Assembly (NCBI GenBank): GCA_910589075.1
Contig: CAJUSK010000002.1
Location: forward strand, 1-64,000
Source: an uncultured Lachnospiraceae bacterium
GTDB lineage: Bacteria; Bacillota; Clostridia; Lachnospirales; Lachnospiraceae
Reading direction: 5' to 3'
Length of the DNA stretch: 64,000 bases
Part shown: in pieces, positions 8,590 through 16,964 of the stretch
How positions within the stretch are numbered: the first letter of the stretch is position 1
Layout of the letters: the number at the start of each line of letters is the position of its first letter
Notes under the pieces: model-generated
What the model was told of the DNA's origin: nothing
The model's input: the letters and a program-made list of their open reading frames with translations, nothing else
Database searches by the model: none
Program-made: the position numbers and the translations under genes

Positions 8590-9348
8590 TTACTTTTTTA
8601 TATCCTCTAAAAAATTTATTACCATAGGAATAAATATAGCTTTGTTTGAAATCATGGCAGGGTGTCCACCATGTTCAAAAACACAAATTGTTTTATTTTG
8701 AATAGGAATCTGGTTGTAAATTCTTTCAAAAAAATCGCCAGACATAAATTCATCTTCTTTACTTCCCGTCAATAGGACATGGTTTTTCAAATTACATAAT
8801 TTTTTTTGAAAAAATGTTTTATGATTCTGATAATGCTTATATATTGCAAAAGTATCATTATCAACGACCTGTTCCCAATCTTCCCCATGATTTTGTTTAT
8901 AGAAATTTCTTAACCATTGGTTTTCCTTAGAAGATTGTCTGTCTTGATATATATTCTTAACAAAGGAATCCAAAGGTTCTTCTCCTTCAAAACTATCTGC
9001 TATAATTTTTCCAATTAATTCCGGTCTTTCTAAAGCGACATTTAAAGCGACTAAAGCTCCACCGCTGCTCCCTAATAGGTTTACTTGTGAATATCCCAGA
9101 TAGTCAATCAGTGAAATTGTTTGTAGTGCTTCATCATACCATAAATTATCAGGTACTTCTAAAATTCTGTCAGAACATCCATTCCCTAAGAAATCAATCA
9201 AAATGACTTTGGCGTATTTCTGTAAGTCATCAATGATGGGAAGAAACATTTTTGATGACAATGAGTTTCCATGAAGAAGTAATAGGGGCATACCAGTTCC
9301 ATATTCTTTAAAGAAAATTTTCTTGTTATGGTACATAAAATATGACAT
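8590..9348 (-). CDS. Alpha/beta hydrolase
   Basis: Soluble alpha/beta-hydrolase-fold enzyme of 252 residues. The oxyanion-hole segment LLLLHGNSLSS is near residue 27. The nucleophile elbow is GSSGG near 95, an acid candidate lies in TGSKEDEF near 197, and the catalytic His is in EHGGHP near 226. The start ATG 9348 has GGAGG about five bases upstream on the minus strand. The substrate is unknown; the family includes esterases, lactonases and dehalogenases. It stands alone, with a terminator-bearing neighbour upstream on the same strand, in AT-rich accessory DNA. Confidence 0.85.
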   Translation of the reverse strand: MSYFMYHNKKIFFKEYGTGMPLLLLHGNSLSSKMFLPIIDDLQKYAKVILIDFLGNGCSDRILEVPDNLWYDEALQTISLIDYLGYSQVNLLGSSGGALVALNVALERPELIGKIIADSFEGEEPLDSFVKNIYQDRQSSKENQWLRNFYKQNHGEDWEQVVDNDTFAIYKHYQNHKTFFQKKLCNLKNHVLLTGSKEDEFMSGDFFERIYNQIPIQNKTICVFEHGGHPAMISNKAIFIPMVINFLEDIKK

Positions 9349-9426
9349 ATTATACCTCCAATCTCTGATAAAATTATAACAAGAACAGAGGGAATTTCAA
9401 ACCACAAGAACATTTGTGAAATAAAA

Positions 9427-9468
9427 ATGTGCCATAGAAATCATCAAAAGATTTAATCTATGGCACAT
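9427..9468 (-). terminator. Strong intrinsic terminator after the CD3324-like gene
   Basis: A perfect 12-bp inverted repeat, ATGTGCCATAGA (9427-9438) and TCTATGGCACAT (9457-9468), with an 18-base loop. On the minus strand it is followed by TTTTTAT. It begins five bases past the stop codon of the 9474-9746 gene. Confidence 0.85.
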
Positions 9469-9473
9469 GAGAG

Positions 9474-9746
9474 TTACTTTTGTTTTCTCTGTCGAATAAT
9501 ACGCTGTATACTTTTTTCTGCCAAATAGTATTTTTCTGAAAGTTGAGTAATGGAATATCCCTCCCAATATTCAGAATATATCTGCTTATTTCTTTCTTCA
9601 AGAACTGATAGGGTTTCTGTACTTTCTCCCCAACTTTTTCTAGTATCTGGTTTTCTAGGAACATATATGGAATGCCCGTCAACGTATTTCTGAATTTCTT
9701 TAATAATATGTTCTGGCAAAATTTCTGTTGCCTTATAATAGCTCAT
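9474..9746 (-). CDS. CD3324-family HTH protein
   Basis: A 90-residue protein resembling the CD3324 family of small clostridial proteins with a Mor-like helix-turn-helix. The N-terminal half reads ATEILPEHIIKEIQKYVDG followed by a short IYVPRK strand. The C-terminal half reads YWEGYSITQLSEKYYLAEKSIQRI, a recognisable HTH. ATG 9746 is chosen because AGGAGGTG lies just upstream; longer readings have no ribosome binding site. It is monocistronic, with its own terminator. DNA target and function are unknown. Confidence 0.75.
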   Translation of the reverse strand: MSYYKATEILPEHIIKEIQKYVDGHSIYVPRKPDTRKSWGESTETLSVLEERNKQIYSEYWEGYSITQLSEKYYLAEKSIQRIIRQRKQK

Positions 9747-9928
9747 TCTGCACCTCCTAATTATACTGCTTAGGATTGCAAAGGCTATCATTATATTTAT
9801 GTGCAATAGCCTTTGCTATGCACTCATTTTATTTACAGCCATTATATCTGCTCCTTTCCTTATCTGATATTGGAAGATAGAGATGCAATAGAACAGAAGC
9901 ACTCGATGGCGTTGGCCTTGCCGGCATT

Positions 9929-10255
9929 TTACCAGTCCCGTTCTCGAATGGCCTCTTCTATATCAATGGGGATGCCAAACCACTCCAAAATGTAGCTGAC
10001 CGTCTCCCCAATAGAATCGCGGGCTACGGTTTCAATTTCGCTGTCATTTTCATCAAACTCATCCTGCAAGTCGTTGATGGCACAAACCACTGCATCCAAT
10101 TTCTCCTGAATGACTTCGGTGTTGGTTTCGCCCGTCTCCAGCAGGTCAATTACTTTTTGAAGCTCGTTTTTCACTTTGTCCACCAGAAAATCAGGGTAAT
10201 ATTCGTCCTGGTACATCTCCTCCAGCAATTTATAACTTGTGTTAAATGTTTTCAT
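9929..10255 (-). CDS. DUF5713 family protein
   Basis: A 108-residue acidic, probably all-helical cytosolic protein. Its landmarks fit DUF5713: EEMYQDEYYPDFLVDKVK near the start, a block ENDSEIETVARDSIGE, and the C-terminal ELIRERDW-like ending (EEAIRERDW). The start is ATG 10255, preceded by AAAGGAA. Members often occur singly and have no established function. The stretch 9747-9928 upstream of the CD3324-like gene shows nothing else I can support. Confidence 0.72.
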   Translation of the reverse strand: MKTFNTSYKLLEEMYQDEYYPDFLVDKVKNELQKVIDLLETGETNTEVIQEKLDAVVCAINDLQDEFDENDSEIETVARDSIGETVSYILEWFGIPIDIEEAIRERDW

Positions 10256-10401
10256 ATAGTTTTTCCTTTCGAGGCCTGATTTGATGGTTTGATTATATCA
10301 CGGATAATTTTCCGTTACAAGCTGCGGTTAGTGGACAGCCGTGTTTGCATTCGCCCTGAAATAGCGCAAAAGTAGGGCAGATGTTCCTGATTCTTGCAAA
10401 G

Positions 10402-10432
10402 AATAGAAAGTTCACATAGCGTGTGTTCTATT
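10402..10432. repeat. Diverged copy of the dispersed palindromic element
   Basis: AATAGAA and TTCTATT arms flank a central AGTTCACATAGCGTG-type core, matching the arms of the elements at 13471 and 15851 with a degraded centre. It lies in the 250-base gap between the DUF5713 and DUF6320 genes, which otherwise shows nothing. Confidence 0.5.
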
Positions 10433-10507
10433 GTTACACATTTCAGTTGTATTTTGATTTTTAGTATGAAACTGTATTCTGTGTATAAAAATTGTATGGG
10501 AATTTTT

Positions 10508-11167
10508 TTATAAGTGCAGTCGCCGTACTAGTTCATGGCGGAGTGCGGGACCCTTGAACAGCAGCAGTGCGGCCAGGAAAATGACACTGATGCCGCCACA
10601 GATGGAGGAAGGGTAAGTAATCCGCAGGACGCCGCAGAGCAGCAATATGGGAGGGATAAAGCCTGCCAGAATGCACAGCAGCAGGTAGAGCATATAATCC
10701 GATGGAGGCAGCCGTAATACCCATGCCGTTATGGAGACGGCGAACTGCATACAGGAAAAGAAAACAGGCAGCACAAAATGAATGGACCAGCCGCCGCATC
10801 CGGTATACCAGTCCCACAGGAGAACGAGTACAGATACGAGTCCCAACTGCCAGAGAGCTGCTTTCATGGGATTGCGCCGTCTGCGTATGGTCATTCCCAC
10901 GGACAGCCAGGCGCTTGCCAGACCGGCGGTCACAGAAACAGACCACCGTTGGTTTCCGGGCAGACTGAGATTGATTACCGTACAGACCACCACTGCGATG
11001 ATTGTGATCAGGGCGATGAACCGGACGATGAGTCCGTGGGGCTTCCGGCGGAGAGGAAGTACGGGATAAGCATCTTCCTGGGCTTCGCCGGACAGTTTAC
11101 TCTGGCAAAGGGGACAATATTCGATGGTGCCGGATATGGATATACCACAGGTTTCGCAATAGCGCAT
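10508..11167 (-). CDS. DUF6320-like zinc-ribbon membrane protein
   Basis: A 219-residue membrane protein. The N-terminus is a zinc ribbon with CETC near 4-7 and CPLC near 18-21. About six hydrophobic helices follow from residue 47 to 210, with a basic loop at TIRRRRNP. It fits the DUF6320 description. It is the last gene of a three-gene minus-strand operon: the acyltransferase upstream stops two bases before its ATG, and GGAGATG serves as ribosome binding site. Tight coupling suggests it works with the acyltransferase and esterase at the membrane, role unknown. Confidence 0.72.
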   Translation of the reverse strand: MRYCETCGISISGTIEYCPLCQSKLSGEAQEDAYPVLPLRRKPHGLIVRFIALITIIAVVVCTVINLSLPGNQRWSVSVTAGLASAWLSVGMTIRRRRNPMKAALWQLGLVSVLVLLWDWYTGCGGWSIHFVLPVFFSCMQFAVSITAWVLRLPPSDYMLYLLLCILAGFIPPILLLCGVLRITYPSSICGGISVIFLAALLLFKGPALRHELVRRLHL

Positions 11168-11169
11168 TT

Positions 11170-12456
11170 CTAATTCACATCTCCTTCCGCCGGGAAATTT
11201 GTTGTCAACACGATTTTTAACCCCAACTGAGCCAGCTCACGGAAAAATGTCCGTTCCACTTCATGTTCCCGGAAAGGGCCGGCAAAGCTGACCACATAAC
11301 AATCTCCGAAAGAACATGCACAGGCCTGCAGGACTCCCGCACAGGACAGCACGCCGAACTGCCGGATGTATGGTTCCATTTCCACAGGCATGGAAACTTT
11401 TCCCACATTGGAAAAAGAGGATGTAGTACCTCGCATGGACAGCATATTGGCAACTCTCAATATAATATCTTTCAACGGCAATGGCACTACCCGCAACGGA
11501 ATGCTGTGTTCCAGTGCACACAGGGCATTCATCCGTTTGCGCAGGTATTCTTTGGTGAGATTGGACTGGAAAATCTGTTTTACATGTGCGGCAATCGCTT
11601 CCAGACTGTCCTCCTGTCGGCTGAAATCATAAGTTACCTGGATGGTAGCAAAAAAGTTTCGCGCAGATTTGGAAGGAAAGTAACTTCGCAGATTGACAGG
11701 GATGGAGATTACCACCGGTTTTTTCATATCCCGCAGACGCATGCGTTCGTGAATGGCGCGAATCTGCACGGCTGTCATCAGTTCTGTCAGTGTGATACCC
11801 CGTGCCCGTGCGCAGGTCAGCGCTTCCGGTAGTGAGAAGCGTCCTTCCAATACGGCAAGACGGTTTTTGGGCAGACGGCTGCCCTTGAGCCGGTACGCGG
11901 TTTTGGGAATCTGCAAAGGCAGTGGGGTCTGTGCGGGTTTTTCGTAATATTTCTGAAAGCTGTCTGCCTGTTTCTGCCAGTTGGAGGCATCCAGATGCAG
12001 TGTGGGATAAGGCTGGCCGAAGGCATCCGAATAACATGCAAGCAAATATTCATACACCAGGGTACGTAAAAACTGTAGTGCGCCGGCACCGTCAGTCAGG
12101 GCATGATAAACTTCCAGGATGATTCGTCTGCGAAAGTACAGGACCCGGAAGAGCAGGCCGCGTCGTATGGATGGATAGATGGGAAAACAGGGTGGTGTAT
12201 CTTCGGGACGGACCAGTGCGGGCAGTGAACTGTCCTCCAGATAGTACCAGAAGAGACCACGCTTCATCACAGACTGGTAAATGGGAAAACGTTCCAGCGT
12301 CCTGTCAAGGGCATCTTGCAAAAGCTGCGGTTTTACCGGTTCCTGTAGCTCACAGATAAAACGGAATACTTTTGAATTGTGACGTGAAGTGCTGGATGGA
12401 AATATTTTGGCTGCATTGTCCAGTTTCCACCAATGTTGAAAGCCCTTATTCTTCAT
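11170..12456 (-). CDS. Condensation-fold alcohol acyltransferase-like protein
   Basis: A 428-residue protein of the chloramphenicol-acetyltransferase/condensation-domain superfamily. The active-site motif appears as YHALTDGAGALQF near residue 135, a form of HHxxxDG in which the first His is replaced by Tyr. Other family features are the N-terminal WWKLDNAAKIFP and the late NVGKVSMP strand before a FAGPF segment. ATG 12456 has CCTCC-complement GGAGG seven bases upstream; GTG 12462 would overlap the upstream stop. Members acylate alcohols or build lipid or peptide conjugates. The substrate is not predictable here; the partners are an esterase and a membrane protein. Confidence 0.75.
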   Translation of the reverse strand: MKNKGFQHWWKLDNAAKIFPSSTSRHNSKVFRFICELQEPVKPQLLQDALDRTLERFPIYQSVMKRGLFWYYLEDSSLPALVRPEDTPPCFPIYPSIRRGLLFRVLYFRRRIILEVYHALTDGAGALQFLRTLVYEYLLACYSDAFGQPYPTLHLDASNWQKQADSFQKYYEKPAQTPLPLQIPKTAYRLKGSRLPKNRLAVLEGRFSLPEALTCARARGITLTELMTAVQIRAIHERMRLRDMKKPVVISIPVNLRSYFPSKSARNFFATIQVTYDFSRQEDSLEAIAAHVKQIFQSNLTKEYLRKRMNALCALEHSIPLRVVPLPLKDIILRVANMLSMRGTTSSFSNVGKVSMPVEMEPYIRQFGVLSCAGVLQACACSFGDCYVVSFAGPFREHEVERTFFRELAQLGLKIVLTTNFPAEGDVN

Positions 12457-12458
12457 GG

Positions 12459-13376
12459 TCACTCCTCCAGAAAATGATTGATGAGTGCATATGTTTTTTT
12501 GACCAGTTCAAAACGGACCGGCAGGGTAAAGTAGCCATGGAGTGCATTCTCCATCCGGTGCACTTCCACATGTCCTCCTGCTTCCAGGAGCTTTTGGCCA
12601 TAGGCCTCTCCTTCGTCCCGCAGAGGACAGTATTGCGCGGTAATCAGCAGGGTATCCGGCTGGTTCGAGAAGTCGCCGGCCATCAAAGGCGCGAAGTACG
12701 GATTGAGCAGATCGTCGTCCGAAGTCCGGTACATGTCCAGGTAATCGCAGATGCGTTTGGAAGTCAGCAGGTATCCGGTTCCGTTTTCCCGGATGGAGGG
12801 ATAGGGCGAGGTATCCGAATGGTCATTGCCGGTGGAGGGGTAGATCAGAATTTGCCGCCCGGGCAGGAATTCTCCCCGGTCCCGTGCCATCAGGGATACA
12901 GAGGCAGCCAGATTGCCGCCTGCACTGTCGCCAATGAGGACAATATCAGACGGATCGACGCCAAACACTCCGCAGTTTTGAAACAGAGCTTTTGCCACTG
13001 CATAACAATCTTCCGGTGCAGCGGGAAAGGGGTGCTCCGGTGCAAGCCGGTAATCGGCAGATGCCACAATGCAGCCGGTGGTGACTGCCATATCTCTGCA
13101 CACACCGTCATAGCTGTCTATATCGCCCAATACCCAGCCGCCGCCGTGAAAAAAGAGCAATATAAAGGGTCTGGTGACTTCTACCGGTGTAAATATGCGC
13201 ACCGGCACTTCATGCGTTCCACAGGGGACGGCACGTTCCCAGATCCGGTACAAGGCAGGATTCTTATGACGGTGAGCCATGAGTTTTTTCAATTCACGTT
13301 CCAGAGGATATGTTTTTCGAATATCTATTTCGGGATAAGACAGCATATGGATTGCTGCCAGCATTGCTTTATTCAT
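12459..13376 (-). CDS. HSL-family alpha/beta hydrolase (esterase/lipase)
   Basis: Carboxylesterase of the hormone-sensitive-lipase family, 305 residues. The oxyanion-hole signature is HGGGW near 79-83 and the nucleophile elbow is GDSAGG near 148-153. A YRLAPEHPFPAA block lies between them, and the catalytic His is in ALHGYF near the C-terminus. ATG 13376 is preferred since AGGAGC lies eight bases upstream. It is the first gene of the operon with the acyltransferase and DUF6320 protein. An acyltransferase plus esterase pair suggests reversible acylation of a small molecule or lipid, by inference only. Confidence 0.85.
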   Translation of the reverse strand: MNKAMLAAIHMLSYPEIDIRKTYPLERELKKLMAHRHKNPALYRIWERAVPCGTHEVPVRIFTPVEVTRPFILLFFHGGGWVLGDIDSYDGVCRDMAVTTGCIVASADYRLAPEHPFPAAPEDCYAVAKALFQNCGVFGVDPSDIVLIGDSAGGNLAASVSLMARDRGEFLPGRQILIYPSTGNDHSDTSPYPSIRENGTGYLLTSKRICDYLDMYRTSDDDLLNPYFAPLMAGDFSNQPDTLLITAQYCPLRDEGEAYGQKLLEAGGHVEVHRMENALHGYFTLPVRFELVKKTYALINHFLEE

Positions 13377-13470
13377 GGGGCTGCTCCTGTGAAAACAGCC
13401 CGGCAATCAGGGCTATGGCAGACAGGCAGCTTACCTGTTGCAACCTTCGTTGCCGGGCTGGTTATTCATG

Positions 13471-13750
13471 ACAATAGAAAGTGTGCGAAGCGCGCTTTCT
13501 ATTGTATATGACAGCAGAAAGTGCGCGAAGCGCGCTTTCTATTGTATATGACAGCAGAAAGTGTGCGAAGCGCGCTTTCTATTGTATATGACAGCAGAAA
13601 GTGTGCGAAGCGCGCTTTCTATTGTATATGACAGCAGAAAGTGCGCGAAGCGCGCTTTCTATTGTATATGACAGCAGAAAGTGTGCGAAGCGCGCTTTCT
13701 ATTGTATATGACAGCAGAAAGTGTGCGAAATGTGCTTTCCTGCTGTTGTA
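13471..13750. repeat. Seven-copy 40-bp tandem array of a palindromic element
   Basis: Units begin at 13471, 13511, 13551, 13591, 13631, 13671 and 13711, exactly 40 bases apart. Each has AGAAAG and CTTTCT arms around a GTGYGCGAAGCGCGC core, with ATTGTATATGACAGC joining the units. The first unit carries the ancestral CAATAGAAAG arm; the last is degenerate (core GAAATGTGC, arm CTTTCC). Copies differ only at the Y position. There are no unique spacers, so this is not a CRISPR. The same palindrome occurs singly elsewhere in the window (15851, 22245, 30674, 55429). Confidence 0.95.
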
Positions 13751-13768
13751 AACTAAGTATATCCGGAT

Positions 13769-14698
13769 TCAGGTCATATATTCCTGCAGAATGGGCGGGA
13801 TTTGGGAAATCATGTTTTCCACATCCTCAAACATACTGCTTTTCGTGGTACCCAGATAGCTGGCCTGCGCAATATGTTGCTGTACGTCCTGATGGAGCTT
13901 CTTGGTCTTATCAAAGAATGCACACAATTCTGATAATTCTGTGCGGGAATCATTGATAACTCCGGAAATTTCATCTTGTACGGAGGTAGCTCCCTCTGCG
14001 GACTGTGTAATCTGTTCAAACATTTCACTGGTTTCATTTACTTTATTGATGCTGAGATCCAATGCCTCCTGGGATGAGTTGATGCTGGCACTTAACTTGT
14101 CTGTACCCTGCTCCACATCATTGATTCCGGCGTCCACCTCGGCAACCAGATCCTTGATTTCATCGGCCAGATGTTTCACTTCCACGGCCACAACAGCAAA
14201 GCCCTTACCCTGTTCGCCTGCCCTTGCCGCTTCAATGGTCGCATTGAGAGCCAATATATTGGTCTGTTCGGCGATGGAAACGATTTTATTGGTACATATT
14301 TTGATCTTTTTCAGGGCCGTCTGGAAATCGGCAAAGGTGCTTTCCATTTCACCGAAATGGTCTTCCACCTGCAGAGAACTGGTCTTTAATTCTTCCACTT
14401 CATCCTGTGCTTTGACAACGGATTTTTCGATTTCGTCTTTTACGTTTGTAAACTGACCTGCAACCTGATTGATATTGGAAAATGTCTGTTCAAAATCCCG
14501 CAGCTTTCCGTAAAAATTTTCCGCTTCCTGCAGTACATTGCTGAAAGAGGCGTTTACCATGCTCAGCTTTTGCAGGGATGCAACTTCTTTCTGTACAATC
14601 TCTGTCCGGTAGTCTTTGAGGCTGTTGGCCACATGCAGTATGGGATACAGATCTGCCTCTTTTTCCTGTTTTTTCTCGGCTTTTGTTCTTAAATGCAT
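13769..14698 (-). CDS. Soluble methyl-accepting chemotaxis-type signalling protein
   Basis: A cytosolic 309-residue transducer with no membrane helix or ligand domain. The MCP hairpin tip is unmistakable: SIAEQTNILALNATIEAA followed by RAGEQGKGFAVVA. Long heptad helices lie on both sides (about 25-130 and 185-290). The tip should bind CheW and CheA. ATG 14698 has GGGAGG eight bases upstream and starts 15 bases after the FIST gene stops, so the two are one operon. The FIST protein probably supplies sensing for this domain-poor transducer, a two-protein version of FIST-MCP fusions (inference). Confidence 0.88.
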   Translation of the reverse strand: MHLRTKAEKKQEKEADLYPILHVANSLKDYRTEIVQKEVASLQKLSMVNASFSNVLQEAENFYGKLRDFEQTFSNINQVAGQFTNVKDEIEKSVVKAQDEVEELKTSSLQVEDHFGEMESTFADFQTALKKIKICTNKIVSIAEQTNILALNATIEAARAGEQGKGFAVVAVEVKHLADEIKDLVAEVDAGINDVEQGTDKLSASINSSQEALDLSINKVNETSEMFEQITQSAEGATSVQDEISGVINDSRTELSELCAFFDKTKKLHQDVQQHIAQASYLGTTKSSMFEDVENMISQIPPILQEYMT

Positions 14699-14712
14699 GA
14701 TATTTCCTCCCG

Positions 14713-15768
14713 TTATTCAAATACCACACAGGTCATGGACTGGTTTACGAACTGGTTGTTGTAGTGTTCCCCGTATCCAACGAGGCCTGCATGGTGTTCC
14801 AGAACGCTCATTTCTTTCAGATAGTTCTGCATATATCCGTTATCGGTAAACAGAAGATACCGGAACAGGCAGTTAATTGAGAATACTGTGGAGATTCTCG
14901 GAAAATCACTGCGGATTTTGCAGATGGTATCTCTTACGATGGCTTTGTAATCACCCAATTCCAGCATAATGAGTACATCGGAATCGTTGACCTGCCGGAA
15001 ACAGGCCAGGGCGTTTCCCCGTACTTCCTTGATGGAGATGATGCAGGTGTCGTTTCCGTTGATTTTGCCAAATGGATTTTTAAAGGTCTGAGTCAGTATT
15101 TCCTTTTCCGTTACATGCAGGATATCCTGGTAAACCTGTCTGGCGGAACGTCCGTTTAATTCCCCGATGATGTAGTTTGCTTTGTCTGTTTTGGAAGCGA
15201 TGAAACGATAATCGCCCATTTGCCGGTAAATGTTCTCTTTATAAGTTTTTACTTTGCCGCCCAGATTTTTAACCAGCGCATAGGCTGTGGCATCTTCATA
15301 GATTTTTCCGTTGGCGCTCACTTTTCCTGCATCGCCGGTTCCGCCGGCAAGAGAAATACCGTGGCGTTTCAGAACACTGTATATAGTAGTCAAGACGCAG
15401 GCGTCGTTGCCTGTACAAAAATCAATGCATACGGTATCTCTCGCAGAACCGTGCAATGTTGCCAGGTCTGTTTCCAGACGCTTAATATATTTGACCGGCA
15501 TGGTGGATACATGTTCCAGTACATTTGCCGCTGCGCTGACCCCGTCGTAAAATGCGATGACGCCGACTCCTTTTTCCACAACTCTGACATCATAGCTCAT
15601 ACCGATACACCCGATACTGGGAATCTGGGGATAGAGTTTTTCCAGCTCTTTTACATGAGCGTCAAACTGATCGTTGTTGGACAGTAACATAATGAACTGT
15701 GGTCTGCTTAATCCGCGGACGGCTTCCTGTAGGTTTCCGCTCTGACTGATTCCAAAAAATTGTTTCAC
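14713..15768 (-). CDS. FIST N/C domain sensor protein
   Basis: A 351-residue cytosolic protein with the FIST sensory layout. An N-terminal FIST domain (about 25-200) has IGCIGMSYD, CTGNDACVLTT and LAGGTGDAGK, and a FIST_C domain (about 205-340) ends in LVGYGEHYNNQFVNQSMT. FIST domains are thought to bind small ligands such as amino acids. The start is GTG 15768, with AGGAGGAAGG upstream. It is the first gene of an operon with a soluble MCP-type transducer. A GATATG-N5-CATATC inverted repeat at 15802-15818 lies in its upstream region and may be an operator. Confidence 0.85.
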   Translation of the reverse strand: MKQFFGISQSGNLQEAVRGLSRPQFIMLLSNNDQFDAHVKELEKLYPQIPSIGCIGMSYDVRVVEKGVGVIAFYDGVSAAANVLEHVSTMPVKYIKRLETDLATLHGSARDTVCIDFCTGNDACVLTTIYSVLKRHGISLAGGTGDAGKVSANGKIYEDATAYALVKNLGGKVKTYKENIYRQMGDYRFIASKTDKANYIIGELNGRSARQVYQDILHVTEKEILTQTFKNPFGKINGNDTCIISIKEVRGNALACFRQVNDSDVLIMLELGDYKAIVRDTICKIRSDFPRISTVFSINCLFRYLLFTDNGYMQNYLKEMSVLEHHAGLVGYGEHYNNQFVNQSMTCVVFE

Positions 15769-15840
15769 TGACTGATCCTTCCTCCTGATGCAGATGTCTG
15801 CGATATGATCACCATATCATAATTTGGTGCCGGACACCTG

Positions 15841-15883
15841 TTATTCAAGACAATAGAAAGTTCGCGAAGCGTGCTTTCTATTG
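15841..15883. repeat. Dispersed palindromic element, full single copy
   Basis: Arms CAATAGAAAG (15851-15860) and CTTTCTATTG (15874-15883) are perfect complements around TTCGCGAAGCGTG. The conserved 5' flank TTATTCAAGA (15841-15850) also precedes other copies. TTTTTTA follows on the plus side, so it could work as a terminator. It lies upstream of the FIST gene. Confidence 0.85.
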
Positions 15884-16131
15884 TTTTTTATGGTATGTAT
15901 TATAGTGGTACATTCGTCCTAATAGACTTTATTATACTTGAAAGTAGGAACTATGGCAATGGGTATTGTGGTATGAGATTTGGGAAAGTTAAAAAATTGT
16001 CAGTTCCAGACCCGACAAACCATACATCAGACAGTAACGGATGTCGTTGGGCGTTGTAACGAAAAATGTGCCGTATTTTTTCAGAAGGCTTACTTTGAAC
16101 GGGATAACAATGATATTGAAACAGAAATTGT

Positions 16132-16157
16132 TAAACATCCGGAAAATTTTCCGATAT
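16132..16157 (+). promoter_or_regulatory. Sigma-28 (FliA/SigD)-like promoter
   Basis: TAAA (16132-16135), a 14-base spacer and TCCGATAT (16150-16157) approximate the flagellar sigma consensus TAAA-N15-GCCGATAA, with one base short spacing. It lies about 60 bases before the ATG at 16220. The rest of the 15884-16219 gap shows nothing recognisable. Confidence 0.55.
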
Positions 16158-16219
16158 ATAGATAACAAAGAGCGATAAAACAGGCCCTGATATGAGGAGA
16201 GAAAGGCACGGGTGATTGT

Positions 16220-16930
16220 ATGAATCTGTCTGTAAAAGGATTCGGTATCTATGGCAGTGCAGTTTCCGGGTTTCCTGCCGGAAGGAAATTGCCGGGGATT
16301 CAGGATATGACACTGAAAAGTACACAGGAAGCAATGAAGAGAGCACAGAAGGCGGCCGGGCAGATTGATTTCTGGGAAGAGCGGAAGGCCGGGCTGAAGA
16401 ATATGGAGTGCGGCAGCGCCGAGGAAATTGCCGAAAAACTGGATATGTTCCATACTTATGAAGATGAAATTGCCGCGGCGAAGATGGCCTATAATCACGA
16501 GCAGATGTTTCATTTGATGGACGAAGCGAGGGAACGCGGTGAAAAAATCGCGGAAGCCGTGGAAAAGATGGAACCCAAAACACCGGAGGAAAGACGGGAA
16601 GAACTGGCAGAAGAAGCGTTGGGAACGGAAGACGGCGATGGCATGCCGGAAGAAGTCCTGGAAGAAGCCGAAGAAATCCTGGAAGAGATCCAGGAAGAAG
16701 TGCTGGAAGAAACCGCAGAAGCGTCCGGTGAGGACGTGCCGGAAGAACGGGATGCAGATATTTTAAAGGGCCCGGTTGAAAAAACGGGTGAAGAGATACA
16801 AAAGGAAGCGGCAGAAGGGCGGCAGGCAAACATGTCGGTGGAACTGTCTGACATGCAGATACAAAACGCAGCAGTACGCCGGGCGCAGGCGGGGAAGGTT
16901 TTGTACAGGCCGTTTGATCTGCGGATATAA
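16220..16930 (+). CDS. Glu-rich protein of unknown function, flagellar regulon candidate
   Basis: A 236-residue protein, family not recognised. The N-terminal 110 residues look like a helical domain, starting MNLSVKGFGIYGS and including QIDFWEERKAGLK. Residues about 115-195 are a very acidic, Glu-rich, probably coiled or disordered segment with repeated EEVLEE-type blocks. The C-terminus is mixed, ending YRPFDLRI. A sigma-28-like promoter lies upstream, and the kinase-like gene starts 34 bases after its stop. Its presence at the head of an RNA-repair-like operon is unexplained. It could be flagellum-associated, or a scaffold for its neighbours. Confidence 0.6.
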   Translation: MNLSVKGFGIYGSAVSGFPAGRKLPGIQDMTLKSTQEAMKRAQKAAGQIDFWEERKAGLKNMECGSAEEIAEKLDMFHTYEDEIAAAKMAYNHEQMFHLMDEARERGEKIAEAVEKMEPKTPEERREELAEEALGTEDGDGMPEEVLEEAEEILEEIQEEVLEETAEASGEDVPEERDADILKGPVEKTGEEIQKEAAEGRQANMSVELSDMQIQNAAVRRAQAGKVLYRPFDLRI

Positions 16931-16964
16931 GGAAGGATGACAACCGTGAGAAAGGAGTGGGCTG

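Noticed and set aside
12372..13511. Long plus-strand open frame of about 380 codons
   Set aside because: It lies antisense to the esterase gene, has no ribosome binding site or family motif, and runs into the repeat array; the esterase on the other strand has complete catalytic motifs.
13471..13750. Regular 40-bp spacing like a CRISPR array
   Set aside because: The whole 40-bp period is repeated, including the part that would be spacer, and no cas genes are near.
16131..16943. 270-codon Pro/Ser/Leu-rich minus-strand frame
   Set aside because: The composition follows from reading the Glu-rich gene backwards (GAA/GAG runs become TTC/CTC); no independent coding evidence.
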